In this document: piece after piece, positions 7,768 to 15,758 of the stretch
How the letters are laid out: the number at the start of each line of letters is the position of its first letter
Numbering within the stretch: the first letter of the stretch is position 1
Source: a virus
IMG/VR virus record: IMGVR_UViG_3300044621_002150
Location: 1-21,024 of that record
DNA: 21,024 bases
Direction: 5' to 3' (one strand)
The notes under the pieces: generated by a model
Seen by the model: only the letters and a program-made list of their open reading frames with translations
Database searches by the model: none
Told to the model about the DNA's origin: nothing
Position numbers and translations under genes: made by a program

Positions 7768-9020
7768 AAAATCTTTCAGAAGACCATAAAGAAATTCAGT
7801 CAGGAAAAAAATTAGATGATGAAGGGTATATGGTTAAAGTGGAGATGGATAAAATAGAGCAATCTTTAGAAAAACTTCGGAAGATTATTAAAAAACCGGA
7901 TATGCAACTTCCAGCCTGGGTGCAGATGAAACTCACAAAATCGAGTGATTATTTGGATATTATTGCTGATTATTTGGCTTCTGATGTAAAAATGGAAGAG
8001 AATACTTCATTCACTATTAATAAAGAAAAGCATGAAAAAGTAAAATCTAGCGCAAACAGGACAAAAAAAATAGAAGGACTAACACGATCTCCAAATCCTA
8101 ATGAAGCTAAAGTGGCCAAAGGAAAATTGGGAACTCAACTTCCACCGATTGTCAAAGAAGAAACATCTCTTGTAGATAAAATCCTTTCTGAAATGCTAGG
8201 CGATAAGCCTGGAATAGATATCAAGAAAACAAAATCCTTAGATAAAATTGCAAAAAAACATAAAGTATCTGTTGAATACCTTGAAAAGCAATTAAAAAAA
8301 GGAATCAAAATTGAAATGGAGCACACCACTGATAAGGGGGAGGCCGAAATTATTGCTCTTCATCACTTAGAAGAAATTCCTGATTATTATACCCATCTCA
8401 ATAAGATGGAAAAAAGTGTTGAGATGGAAGAGGCTAAGAAATACATGACCAAAGATGAGGATCCTTGTTGGAAAGGTTATGAAATGGTCGGATTTAAAAA
8501 GAAAAGGGGTAAAAAAGTTCCTAATTGTGTTCCGGTGAGTGAAGCGACAACTCGCCTTCCAATGCAAACTGGTCAGCTTCTTAGAGTTTTGGTCAATTGG
8601 CGAGGAAAGCATCTATCGGTTCAAATGTTCTTCCCACAACTTGGAACTCCAAAAAGAAATGAGATTGATTATGCGGTAAATCAGATTTATCCAGAAGCTA
8701 GAGTAATTTCTTATGTTCCTTGTGAGATGGATTCTAGTACTCCGATTGTTCAGGTTAAGGAAGACTGGCAGAAAGTTAATAAAAAAGACAGAGTTGATGG
8801 AATGAGTCAGAAAGCCGTAAATACTTACCGTAGAGAAAATCCAGGTTCTAAATTACAAACTGCTGTTACAGAAAAAAATCCAACTGGTAAAAGAATGCAG
8901 AGAAGGACTAATTATTGCACAAGATCCAAAGGTCAGCAAGAAATGCATAATATTAGTTGCTCTAAAACTCAAGATAAACCAATTTGTAAAGCAAGACGCC
9001 GCTGGAATTGTAAAAATTAA
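7764..9020 (+). CDS. Multidomain mosaic protein inserted between gp16 and gp17, function unknown
   Basis: A 418-residue, highly charged protein built of several recognisable phage segments. Residues about 18-72 (DDEGYMVKVEMDKIEQSL, then LPAWVQMKLTKSSDYLD) resemble a short helical domain that recurs in T4-like phage head and scaffold proteins. Residues about 155-216 (SLDKIAKKHKVSVEYLEKQL, MEHTTDKGEAEIIALHHLEE, IPDYYTHLNKME) resemble DUF5661. Residues 232-257 are a short Cys motif (DPCWKGYEMVGFKKKRGKKV, then PNCVP). Residues 265-332 form a separate globular-looking segment (QLLRVLVNWRGKHLSVQMFF). Residues 334-418 (DRVDGMSQKAVNTYRRENPG, a Cys-containing basic tail ending KARRRWNCKN) resemble DUF6321. 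The start overlaps the gp16 stop (ATGA) and has AAGGA at 7753-7757. Family names are from memory. A DNA- or head-associated role is inference from charge and position. Confidence 0.85.
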   Translation: MKNLSEDHKEIQSGKKLDDEGYMVKVEMDKIEQSLEKLRKIIKKPDMQLPAWVQMKLTKSSDYLDIIADYLASDVKMEENTSFTINKEKHEKVKSSANRTKKIEGLTRSPNPNEAKVAKGKLGTQLPPIVKEETSLVDKILSEMLGDKPGIDIKKTKSLDKIAKKHKVSVEYLEKQLKKGIKIEMEHTTDKGEAEIIALHHLEEIPDYYTHLNKMEKSVEMEEAKKYMTKDEDPCWKGYEMVGFKKKRGKKVPNCVPVSEATTRLPMQTGQLLRVLVNWRGKHLSVQMFFPQLGTPKRNEIDYAVNQIYPEARVISYVPCEMDSSTPIVQVKEDWQKVNKKDRVDGMSQKAVNTYRRENPGSKLQTAVTEKNPTGKRMQRRTNYCTRSKGQQEMHNISCSKTQDKPICKARRRWNCKN

Positions 9021-9029
9021 TTAATTATT

Positions 9030-11135
9030 ATGTCTGATAAACATTATATGGGTAATCCGCTCTTAAAAAGAGCGAATGTTGCCAATGAGTTTTCTCAAGA
9101 ACAATTATTTGAATTAGCAAAATGTGCGGTTGATCCAGTTTATTTTGCCAAAAATTATATAAAAATTGTTAACGTTGATGATGGCCTTGTACCATTTGAT
9201 ATGTGGCCTTTTCAAGAAAAGATGCTCAGAACTTTTCATGAGAACCGTTTTACCATTTGTAAACTACCTAGACAACCATTAGAAAATAATACCCCAATTC
9301 CAACACCAAATGGTTATACCAAAATTAAGGACCTAAAAATAGGGGATGTTGTTTATGATCTAAGTGGAAATAAAACAAAAGTATTAAACAAAGTAAGTTA
9401 TAAAAACACAGAAAAGTGCTATAAATTATCCTTTAAAGGTCAACATTTTGAGGAAGATATTGTTTGTGACAAGGATCATTTCTGGCGAGTTTATATAAAT
9501 GAAAAACCAATTGTATTAACTGCTGAGCAGATTTCTTGTATTAAAGAAAAAATCACTCTACAAAGAACAAAATTTAATACATTAGTAAATAATTGGAATG
9601 AAAATATTGAATTAAAATCAATAAAAGAAGTTAAACCAACTAGTGTTTCCTGTATTGAAGTAGAAAATAAAGACCACTCTTTTTTATGTGGAAAGAATTT
9701 TATTCCAACTATTAATTCTGGGAAAAGTACTACTAGCGTTTCTTTCCTACTTCATTATGCTATTTTTAATGAAAAAGTATCCATAGCCATTCTTGCAAAC
9801 AAAGCATCATCAGCAAAGGATATTCTCTCTAGGCTTCAAGTATCATTTGAAAATTTACCAAACTGGATGCAACCTGGAGTTAAGTCCTGGAATAAAACAT
9901 CATTGGAATTAGATAATGGTTCTAAGATCATCACAGCCTCTACCTCAGCATCATCGGTTCGTGGTGGTTCTTATAATATTATTTTTCTAGACGAATTTGC
10001 TTTCGTTCCAAATAATATAGCTGTCAATTTTATGAATTCCGTATATCCTACTATTTCTTCTGGTAAAGAAACTAAAGTTATCATATGCAGCACTCCCCAG
10101 GGATTAAATTATTTCTATAAAATGTGGGATGAGGCAATAAAAAAATTAAACGATTATGTTCCTCTTGAAATTAATTGGAATGATGTTCCTGGAAGAGATG
10201 AAAAATGGAAAATAAAAACCATCGCAAACTTGGGTGGTGGAGAAGTAGGGGCAAGAGCCTTTGATCAAGAATTTTCATGTTCTTTCCTGGGATCATCAAA
10301 TACCCTCGTTTCAGCATCAAAACTGTCATCAATGACTCATAAATCCCCAATAAGATCTAAAAAAGGTCTGGATATTTATGAAGATCCCATAGAAGGCCAT
10401 CAATATATGATTAATGTTGACGTAGCAAGAGGAGTTGATCTTGATTATTCTGTATTTACAGTTATTGACATAACGAAAATGTCTTATAAATTAGTAGCAA
10501 AATATAGAGACAATCAAATTAAACCAATTATGTTTCCATATATCATTAAAGATGCTGGTTTACATTATAATAAGGCATTTGTACTTTGTGAAACAAATGA
10601 TGTGGGTGATCAGATCGCAACTGGACTTCATTATGATCTTGAGTATCCAAATCTATTGACTTGTTTTATTAAAGGAAGAAAGGGACAGGTTTTGGGGCAG
10701 GGATTTGGTGGAGACAGAGTTGATTATGGTGTAAAAATGTCCGCTAATGTGAAGAAAATCGGATCTCTCAATTTAAAAATGTTACTTGAATCAGATAAAT
10801 TAATCATTGAAGATTATGACACGATCAGCGAACTCTTCACCTTTGTCCAAAAATCAAATACCTTTAAGGCCGAAGAAGGGAAAAATGACGACTTGGTTGA
10901 TTGTCTTGTTACTTTTTCCTGGGCTTCCACCCAAGAATACTTCCGAGAAATCACTGATGACGATATAAGAAAAAGATTATTTAAAGAAAATGAAGAGCGT
11001 GAAGAAGATGACAGTATTTTACCAATAGGTTTTATAGAAACCGGAATAGAGCCCGAGACCTTTGTTGAAAAAGATTTACTCTGGAATGTAGTTTCTCCGG
11101 ATGAACTTGTTTCTTTGTGGGATTATAGTTATTAA
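9030..11135 (+). CDS. 17: Large terminase gp17 precursor, interrupted by an intein
   Basis: A 701-residue precursor of the DNA-packaging motor, an ATPase plus a nuclease that cuts headful DNA. Extein motifs are all present. An adenine-binding region (FDMWPFQEKML, residues 56-66) precedes RQ at 81-82. After a 147-residue insert, SGKST at 230-234 completes Walker A. Walker B is IIFLDEFAF with Asp321 and Glu322, and the coupling motif is CSTPQG (353-358). The RNase H-fold nuclease has Asp464 (INVDVARG), Glu521 (VLCETND) and Asp620/621 (KNDDLVD). The Asp464-Glu521 spacing of 57 equals that of T4 Asp401-Glu458. Without the insert the protein is 554 residues, typical of cyanophage gp17. An upstream C-rich Shine-Dalgarno is lacking; the start lies nine bases after the preceding stop. 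Confidence 0.95.
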   Translation: MSDKHYMGNPLLKRANVANEFSQEQLFELAKCAVDPVYFAKNYIKIVNVDDGLVPFDMWPFQEKMLRTFHENRFTICKLPRQPLENNTPIPTPNGYTKIKDLKIGDVVYDLSGNKTKVLNKVSYKNTEKCYKLSFKGQHFEEDIVCDKDHFWRVYINEKPIVLTAEQISCIKEKITLQRTKFNTLVNNWNENIELKSIKEVKPTSVSCIEVENKDHSFLCGKNFIPTINSGKSTTSVSFLLHYAIFNEKVSIAILANKASSAKDILSRLQVSFENLPNWMQPGVKSWNKTSLELDNGSKIITASTSASSVRGGSYNIIFLDEFAFVPNNIAVNFMNSVYPTISSGKETKVIICSTPQGLNYFYKMWDEAIKKLNDYVPLEINWNDVPGRDEKWKIKTIANLGGGEVGARAFDQEFSCSFLGSSNTLVSASKLSSMTHKSPIRSKKGLDIYEDPIEGHQYMINVDVARGVDLDYSVFTVIDITKMSYKLVAKYRDNQIKPIMFPYIIKDAGLHYNKAFVLCETNDVGDQIATGLHYDLEYPNLLTCFIKGRKGQVLGQGFGGDRVDYGVKMSANVKKIGSLNLKMLLESDKLIIEDYDTISELFTFVQKSNTFKAEEGKNDDLVDCLVTFSWASTQEYFREITDDDIRKRLFKENEEREEDDSILPIGFIETGIEPETFVEKDLLWNVVSPDELVSLWDYSY
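9276..9716 (+). other. Class 3-type mini-intein in the Walker A motif of gp17
   Basis: Residues 83-229 of the precursor (147 residues) sit between extein Gln82 and Ser230. Splicing blocks are visible. Block A is PLENNTPIPTPNGYTKIKDL, with Thr6 and Ile8 as usual and KIGDVVYD following. Block B is IVCDKDHFWRV, with His68 at B:10 and Trp70 at B:12. Block F is VSCIEVENKDHSF, with Cys126 at F:4. Block G is FIPTIN followed by extein Ser, with Thr145 at G:5 and terminal Asn147. Trp/Cys/Thr at B:12, F:4 and G:5 is the signature of class 3 inteins, in which the block F Cys replaces the N-terminal nucleophile; Pro1 here fits that. There is no LAGLIDADG or HNH segment, so it is a mini-intein without homing endonuclease. 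The 3' half is very AT-rich (12/60 GC at 9541-9600). Confidence 0.9.
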
Positions 11136-11148
11136 GCTCTCCTTTTTT

Positions 11149-11155
11149 CTAAATA
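11149..11155 (+). promoter_or_regulatory. Candidate late promoter (CTAAATA) before gp18
   Basis: CTAAATA lies in the 50-base gap between gp17 and gp18, 30 bases before the gp18 start. The same heptamer recurs before gp20, before the 49-residue gene and before the 111-residue gene. It shares TAAATA with the T4 late consensus TATAAATA. gp18 is usually among the most abundant late proteins, so a dedicated promoter is plausible. Confidence 0.4.
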
Positions 11156-11173
11156 ATTAATAGCAAGTATATA

Positions 11174-11180
11174 AAGGGAG
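11174..11180 (+). promoter_or_regulatory. Ribosome binding site of gp18
   Basis: AAGGGAG sits five bases before the gp18 ATG at 11186. It is one of the strongest Shine-Dalgarno sequences in the AT-rich part of the window, fitting high expression of the sheath protein, and it decides this start. Confidence 0.6.
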
Positions 11181-11185
11181 TACAA

Positions 11186-13366
11186 ATGGCTACACCTCAA
11201 TTATCTCCTGGGGTTCTAATTAGGGAAGTTGATCTCACAGTAGGTCGTGTTGACAATATTTTAGATAATATTGGCGCTATTGCTGGACCTTTTCCAATTG
11301 GTCCTGTCGAAGAAGCAGTAGACATCACCACAGAACAGGAACTTATCAACGTTTTTGGTAAACCAAAAAATGAAGACTCTCAATATGAATATTGGATTTC
11401 AGCATCCTCTTATCTATCTTATGGCGGTATTCTTAAAGTAGCCAGAGTTGATGACGACAATCTGGTTACTGCGAATGCAATTCGCAATGCTGCTGGTGTT
11501 TCTACTGCCGGAGAACCGACTCTAAAAATCAAAAACTTTGATGATTATGAACTAAATTATGATGATGATCTGGCCAACTACGTCTTTGCTGCCAAGACTC
11601 CTGGTACTTGGGCAAATGGCCTAAAAGTTTGTGTGATTGATGACAAAGCTGACCAAATTCTGACTGTAAACTCTTCTACCAGATCTGCCGCATCAGTTGG
11701 TTTTGGTGTAACAGTTGCTCTTACTAATCAGGTCATTGCCGGAGCCGGGTCAACTAGCCTCTTTAATGGCCACCTGAAGGGTATTATTACCGGAGTTGGG
11801 GCTTCCACTCTTGACGTAAAAATCACCTCGGTTGTTGCCTCTGGTACTACTGTAGATATCCCAGTAACTTATCAGCAAAGAAATCAGGCGGCTTCTATTC
11901 TGGCTGGCAATACCATTTCAGTTGTAAACAGCTCAGGTTCTGCTACCACTACTCATACTCTTGCTGCTAGTTCAGTAAAAGACTGGTATGATGAGCAATT
12001 CCTTGAGCTGGATAATAGCCGAATTCTATGGAGTTCTATTGCTCCTAAACCAACCACTACTCAGTTTGCCCTAGAGCGTAGTGCCAAAAATGATTCCATT
12101 CATGTTGCCATTGTTGACGATAGCGGTAGCGTAACCGGAATTCAAGGTAATCTGATAGAGAAGCATCTGTTCCTCTCCAAGGCATCTGATGCAATTTCTG
12201 CAGTAAATCCTGCGCAGAAGAATTTCTGGAAGATTTACATCGCCCAGTTCTCCAATTATGTTTATGCTGGCGATAACCCTTCAGACAATTCTAATCCAAA
12301 TGAAGTAGTAGTACAAACTGGATTTGCCTCTGGTTTTACTGGTCTTTCCACTTCACAGGGTCAATGGAATCTTCCTGCCCAAGACAAGACCTTCAGTGCC
12401 CTAGGAAACGTTACTTACAATCTCTCTGGTGGTAAGAACTACACACCAACTGATGGCTACACCGCAACTCTGGGTGGTCTTGTTAGTGCATATCGCCTCT
12501 TCTCTAACCGAGATGAAATTGAGGTTGATTATCTAATTATGGGTCCTGGTCTTGGTAATAAATTTGAATCACAGGCAAAGGCCCAAGAACTGATTTCAAT
12601 TGCGAATAATCGTAAGGATTGTATTGCAGTGATTTCTCCTCATCGGGGCGATGTAGTAGACATCAGTGACTCAAATCAGCAAACCGATGAGATTATTGAG
12701 TTCTTCTCCCCATTGAGTTCTTCTTCCTATGCTGTTTTTGATAGCGGTTATAAGTACACCTTTGATCGTTTCAATAACAAGTTCCGTTACATTCCTTGCA
12801 ATGCTGACGTTGCAGGTCTAATGGTAAGAACCGCGATTGAACTTTATCCTTGGTTCTCTCCTGCTGGTCAGCAAAGAGGTATCCTAAACAATGCTATCAA
12901 ACTGGCCTACAATCCAAACAAGGCCCAGAGAGATCGTTTGTATCCTCTACGGATCAATTCCATTGTAAATCAGCCTGGTATCGGGGCTCTTCTGTTTGGT
13001 GACAGAACTGCTCTTGGATTTGCCTCAGCATTTGATCGTATCAATGTCAGAAAGCTATTCCTTACTGTTGAACAGGCTCTTGAAAGAACTGCTCAGGCTC
13101 AACTCTTTGAGCTGAATGATGCCATTACCAGAGCAAACTTTATCAACATTGTTGAGCCCTATCTAAGGGATGTTCAGGCAAAACGAGGTCTGATTGATTT
13201 CCGGGTGATCTGTGACGAAACTAATAACACTCCAGATGTTATTGATAATAATGAATTTAGAGCAGACATTTTCCTAAAGCCCACCAAGTCTATCAACTAT
13301 GTAACTCTTACATTCGTTGCTACTAGAACTGGGGTTAGCTTTGAAGAAGTGACTGGACGAGTTTAA
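11186..13366 (+). CDS. 18: Contractile tail sheath protein gp18
   Basis: A 726-residue sheath protein (T4 gp18 is 659). The N-terminus PQLSPGVLIREVDLTVGRVD with AGPFPIGPVEEAVDI and SSYLSYGGILKVARVDD is the conserved entry strand of phage sheath proteins, which threads into the neighbouring subunit. A variable, probably surface-exposed region lies at about residues 140-300. The C-terminal domain is well conserved: WFSPAGQQRGILNNAIKLAY, RDRLYPLRINSIVNQPGIGA, RINVRKLFLTVEQALERTAQ and FRVICDETNNTPDVIDNNEF. This domain packs around the tube and carries the strand exchanged between subunits. Codon usage and translation signals suggest high expression: it has a strong Shine-Dalgarno sequence and its own candidate promoter. 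gp19 follows after 35 bases. Confidence 0.97.
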   Translation: MATPQLSPGVLIREVDLTVGRVDNILDNIGAIAGPFPIGPVEEAVDITTEQELINVFGKPKNEDSQYEYWISASSYLSYGGILKVARVDDDNLVTANAIRNAAGVSTAGEPTLKIKNFDDYELNYDDDLANYVFAAKTPGTWANGLKVCVIDDKADQILTVNSSTRSAASVGFGVTVALTNQVIAGAGSTSLFNGHLKGIITGVGASTLDVKITSVVASGTTVDIPVTYQQRNQAASILAGNTISVVNSSGSATTTHTLAASSVKDWYDEQFLELDNSRILWSSIAPKPTTTQFALERSAKNDSIHVAIVDDSGSVTGIQGNLIEKHLFLSKASDAISAVNPAQKNFWKIYIAQFSNYVYAGDNPSDNSNPNEVVVQTGFASGFTGLSTSQGQWNLPAQDKTFSALGNVTYNLSGGKNYTPTDGYTATLGGLVSAYRLFSNRDEIEVDYLIMGPGLGNKFESQAKAQELISIANNRKDCIAVISPHRGDVVDISDSNQQTDEIIEFFSPLSSSSYAVFDSGYKYTFDRFNNKFRYIPCNADVAGLMVRTAIELYPWFSPAGQQRGILNNAIKLAYNPNKAQRDRLYPLRINSIVNQPGIGALLFGDRTALGFASAFDRINVRKLFLTVEQALERTAQAQLFELNDAITRANFINIVEPYLRDVQAKRGLIDFRVICDETNNTPDVIDNNEFRADIFLKPTKSINYVTLTFVATRTGVSFEEVTGRV

Positions 13367-13384
13367 TTATAAACCCATTAACTT

Positions 13385-13391
13385 AAGGAGG
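13385..13391 (+). promoter_or_regulatory. Ribosome binding site of gp19
   Basis: AAGGAGG is a perfect Shine-Dalgarno heptamer ten bases before the gp19 ATG at 13402. It confirms that start and fits the high copy number of the tail tube protein. Confidence 0.65.
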
Positions 13392-13401
13392 ATTTTCTAA
13401 A

Positions 13402-14022
13402 ATGTCTACTTTACGCACAATCAACGGTTTTAAATCAGCCCTAAAAGGTGGTGGTGCTCGCCCTAATCTGTTTGAGGTTGAAATTCCAAGTTTTCCAAAT
13501 TCCCTTAGTGGTATTTGGGGAACAGAGGAAAAAACATCCTTTAAATTTCTTTGTGATGCAACCTCAATGCCAGCATCAAATATTGATCCAATCAATATTC
13601 CTTTCAGGGGTCGTATTATGAAAGTGGCCGGAGACCGTACTATTGATATCTGGTCAGTAACCGTAATCAACGATGAGGACTTCAGGCTCCGTTCTGCATT
13701 TGAACTCTGGGCTAATCTAATCAACAAACTTGAAAATGCAACTGGTGCTACTTCACCAAATGCTTATATGGTTGATGCCTTGGTCCATCAACTTGGTCGG
13801 GGTTCTACTAGTTTTTCTGATACTGCTAGTACTGCCCAAAATAATAGTTCTCTTACTCCACTAAGAACCTATAAAATGTATGATATTTGGCCTTCCAATG
13901 TATCAGCAATTGATCTATCTTATGGAACCAACAATGAAATCGAGCGGTTTACTGTCGATTTCCAAGTAAACTGGTGGGAAGCCGGTAGTCCAGCAGATCA
14001 GGCAAACAGGCCAATTAAGTAA
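13402..14022 (+). CDS. 19: Tail tube protein gp19
   Basis: A 206-residue tube protein (T4 gp19 is 163; cyanophage versions are near 200). It starts MSTLRTINGFKSALKGGGAR followed by PNLFEVEIPSFP, the hallmark of the family. The conserved core continues with FLCDATSMPASNIDPINIPF, RGRIMKVAGDRTIDIWSVTV and DEDFRLRSAFELWANLINKL. The C-terminal half has YKMYDIWPSNVSAIDLSYGT and FTVDFQVNWWE, the last strand of the tube fold shared with Hcp and gpV-type proteins. Hexameric rings stack to form the channel for DNA delivery. A Ser/Thr-rich loop at about residues 131-150 (GRGSTSFSDTASTAQNNSSL) accounts for the extra length. It lies downstream of gp18 with its own strong Shine-Dalgarno sequence, as expected for gp18-gp19 pairs. 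Confidence 0.96.
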   Translation: MSTLRTINGFKSALKGGGARPNLFEVEIPSFPNSLSGIWGTEEKTSFKFLCDATSMPASNIDPINIPFRGRIMKVAGDRTIDIWSVTVINDEDFRLRSAFELWANLINKLENATGATSPNAYMVDALVHQLGRGSTSFSDTASTAQNNSSLTPLRTYKMYDIWPSNVSAIDLSYGTNNEIERFTVDFQVNWWEAGSPADQANRPIK

Positions 14023-14023
14023 C

Positions 14024-14030
14024 CTAAATA
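14024..14030 (+). promoter_or_regulatory. Candidate late promoter (CTAAATA) before gp20
   Basis: CTAAATA begins one base after the gp19 stop and ends 22 bases before the gp20 ATG. It is identical to the heptamer before gp18. If active it would give a leader of roughly 15 bases. Confidence 0.4.
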
Positions 14031-14052
14031 GGGTGATCTTAAAATTTAAATT

Positions 14053-15732
14053 ATGGCAAAGTTATTTGGTTTCTCAATTAATGATCGCACCGAATTAACC
14101 CCAAGTACAATCTCCCCCGTTCCTCAAAATGCCGAGGACGGGGCAGATTATTATCTAACGTCTGGGTTTTTTGGCTCTTATGTTGATATTGAGGGTGTTT
14201 ATAGAAACGAATTTGAATTAATCAAACGTTATCGAGAAATGGCACTTCACCCAGAGGTGGACGAGGCCATTGAAGATATTGTAAATGAGGCAATTGTTTC
14301 TGATACTTATGACAGTCCGGTTCAGATTGAATTGTCTAATCTAAATGCTAGTGATGGTATTAAGACAAAAATCAGAGAGGAATTTAAACACGTTCTAAAA
14401 CTTCTTGATTTTGATAAAAAATGTCACGAGATTTATAGAAATTGGTATGTTGATGGTAGACTTTATTACCATAAGGTTATTGATCTTAAAAAACCAGAAC
14501 TAGGAATTCAAGAACTTCGGTATATTGACAGCCTGAAGATGAGGTATATCCGAAAGGCCAAGCAAGATAAGAGTAATAATAGAATTCTTCAACACGATCC
14601 TAGAAATAATGATCCAATGACTTATAAGTTCCCCGAAATGGAGGAATATTTTCTTTATAGTCCAAGACCATCTTATCCAAATTCTGGAACCAATATTTCT
14701 TCAGCAAGAAATGATAATGATGGTGAAATTAAACTAGCCAAAGATAGTGTAACTTTTTGTACTTCTGGTCTGATTGATCGCAATAAAAATATTACTCTTT
14801 CTTATCTCAATAAGGCAATTAAATCTCTTAATCAACTTAGAATGATTGAGGATAGTATTGTAATTTATCGAATGGTTAGAGGGACCGAGAGAAGAATTTT
14901 CTATATTGATGTGGGTAATATGCCCAAAGTCAAGGCCGAGCAGTATCTCAGAGAAACAATGATGAGATACCGAAATAAGATGAATTATAATATTGAAACC
15001 GGAGAAGTTTCAAACGACAGAAGATTCCAGAGTCTTATGGATGATTATTGGCTTCCAAGACGAGAAGGTGGAAGAGGAACTGAGGTAACTACTCTCCCTG
15101 GATCACAGAATCTTGGAGAACTAACTGACCTTAATTATTTCCAGAGAAAACTTTATAAGTCATTGAATGTTCCGTCCTCAAGAATTGATGGTGAAAGTGG
15201 TTTTAACCTAGGTAGGTCTTCAGAAATTCTCAGAGACGAAGTTAAGTTTTCAAAGTTTGTGGGGAGACTTAGAAAACGATTCTCTAGGTTGTTTGTGGAC
15301 CTCCTAAGAACTCAATTGATTCTTAAGAATATTATTACTCCAGAAGATTGGGCCGAGATGAGTGAGCATATTCAATTTGATTTCCTTTATGATAATCATT
15401 TTGCAGAACTCAAAGAATCTGAGCTTCTCACCGAAAGACTGAATATGGTCTCAATGGCCGAGCCTTATATTGGAAGATTTTATTCCCAGGATTATGTTAG
15501 AAGGAAAGTTCTTAGACAGACTGATGAAGAAATTGTTGAACAAGATGCTCTGATTCAAAAGGAAATTGAGACCGGAGTTATCCCAGATCCTTCTATTCCT
15601 ATTGATCCAGAAACCGGGCAGCCTCTCGCAGAACCACCACCAGAGGAAATTGAAGGTGATATGGGTAAGGTTCCAACAGAACCAGAAGTCAAAACAAAGG
15701 CAGTAGAAATGCCAAAAGGTGGCGACATCTAA
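14053..15732 (+). CDS. 20: Portal vertex protein gp20
   Basis: A 559-residue portal protein (T4 gp20 is 524). The dodecameric portal occupies one capsid vertex, starts head assembly and is the channel through which gp17 pumps DNA. Conserved segments are: ADYYLTSGFFGSYVDIEG (about 31-48), YREMALHPEVDEAIEDIVNE, RNWYVDGRLYYHKVIDLKKP, RYIDSLKMRYIRKAKQ, IVIYRMVRGTERRIFYIDVG, NMPKVKAEQYLRETMMRYRN, and the strongly conserved GEVSNDRRFQSLMDDYWLPR with EGGRGTEVTTLPGSQNLGEL. A helical C-terminal region (KFVGRLRKRFSRLFVDLLRT) follows. The final 60 residues are Pro/Glu-rich and probably flexible (IDPETGQPLAEPPPEEIEGD). gp20 is the classical T4-like phage marker gene, so identity is secure. Its stop codon overlaps a CTAAATA motif. 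Confidence 0.97.
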   Translation: MAKLFGFSINDRTELTPSTISPVPQNAEDGADYYLTSGFFGSYVDIEGVYRNEFELIKRYREMALHPEVDEAIEDIVNEAIVSDTYDSPVQIELSNLNASDGIKTKIREEFKHVLKLLDFDKKCHEIYRNWYVDGRLYYHKVIDLKKPELGIQELRYIDSLKMRYIRKAKQDKSNNRILQHDPRNNDPMTYKFPEMEEYFLYSPRPSYPNSGTNISSARNDNDGEIKLAKDSVTFCTSGLIDRNKNITLSYLNKAIKSLNQLRMIEDSIVIYRMVRGTERRIFYIDVGNMPKVKAEQYLRETMMRYRNKMNYNIETGEVSNDRRFQSLMDDYWLPRREGGRGTEVTTLPGSQNLGELTDLNYFQRKLYKSLNVPSSRIDGESGFNLGRSSEILRDEVKFSKFVGRLRKRFSRLFVDLLRTQLILKNIITPEDWAEMSEHIQFDFLYDNHFAELKESELLTERLNMVSMAEPYIGRFYSQDYVRRKVLRQTDEEIVEQDALIQKEIETGVIPDPSIPIDPETGQPLAEPPPEEIEGDMGKVPTEPEVKTKAVEMPKGGDI

Positions 15733-15735
15733 ATA
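15729..15735 (+). promoter_or_regulatory. Candidate late promoter (CTAAATA) overlapping the gp20 stop
   Basis: CTAAATA includes the gp20 TAA stop codon and ends 23 bases before the ATG of the 49-residue gene, the same arrangement as upstream of gp20 itself. Confidence 0.38.
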
Positions 15736-15758
15736 GTAGCAGTTCATTATAAACAACC

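Noticed and set aside
9276-9716. Group I or II intron in gp17 rather than an intein
   Set aside because: The insert is in frame without stops, starts and ends on codon boundaries with splicing-block residues, and shows no intron core that I can recognise.
9276-9716. Homing endonuclease inside the gp17 insert
   Set aside because: Between blocks B and F there are only about 50 residues and no LAGLIDADG, HNH or GIY-YIG motif.
13368-13375. TATAAACC before gp19 as a late promoter
   Set aside because: It matches the TATAAATA consensus at only six of eight positions and differs from the CTAAATA pattern of the other gaps.
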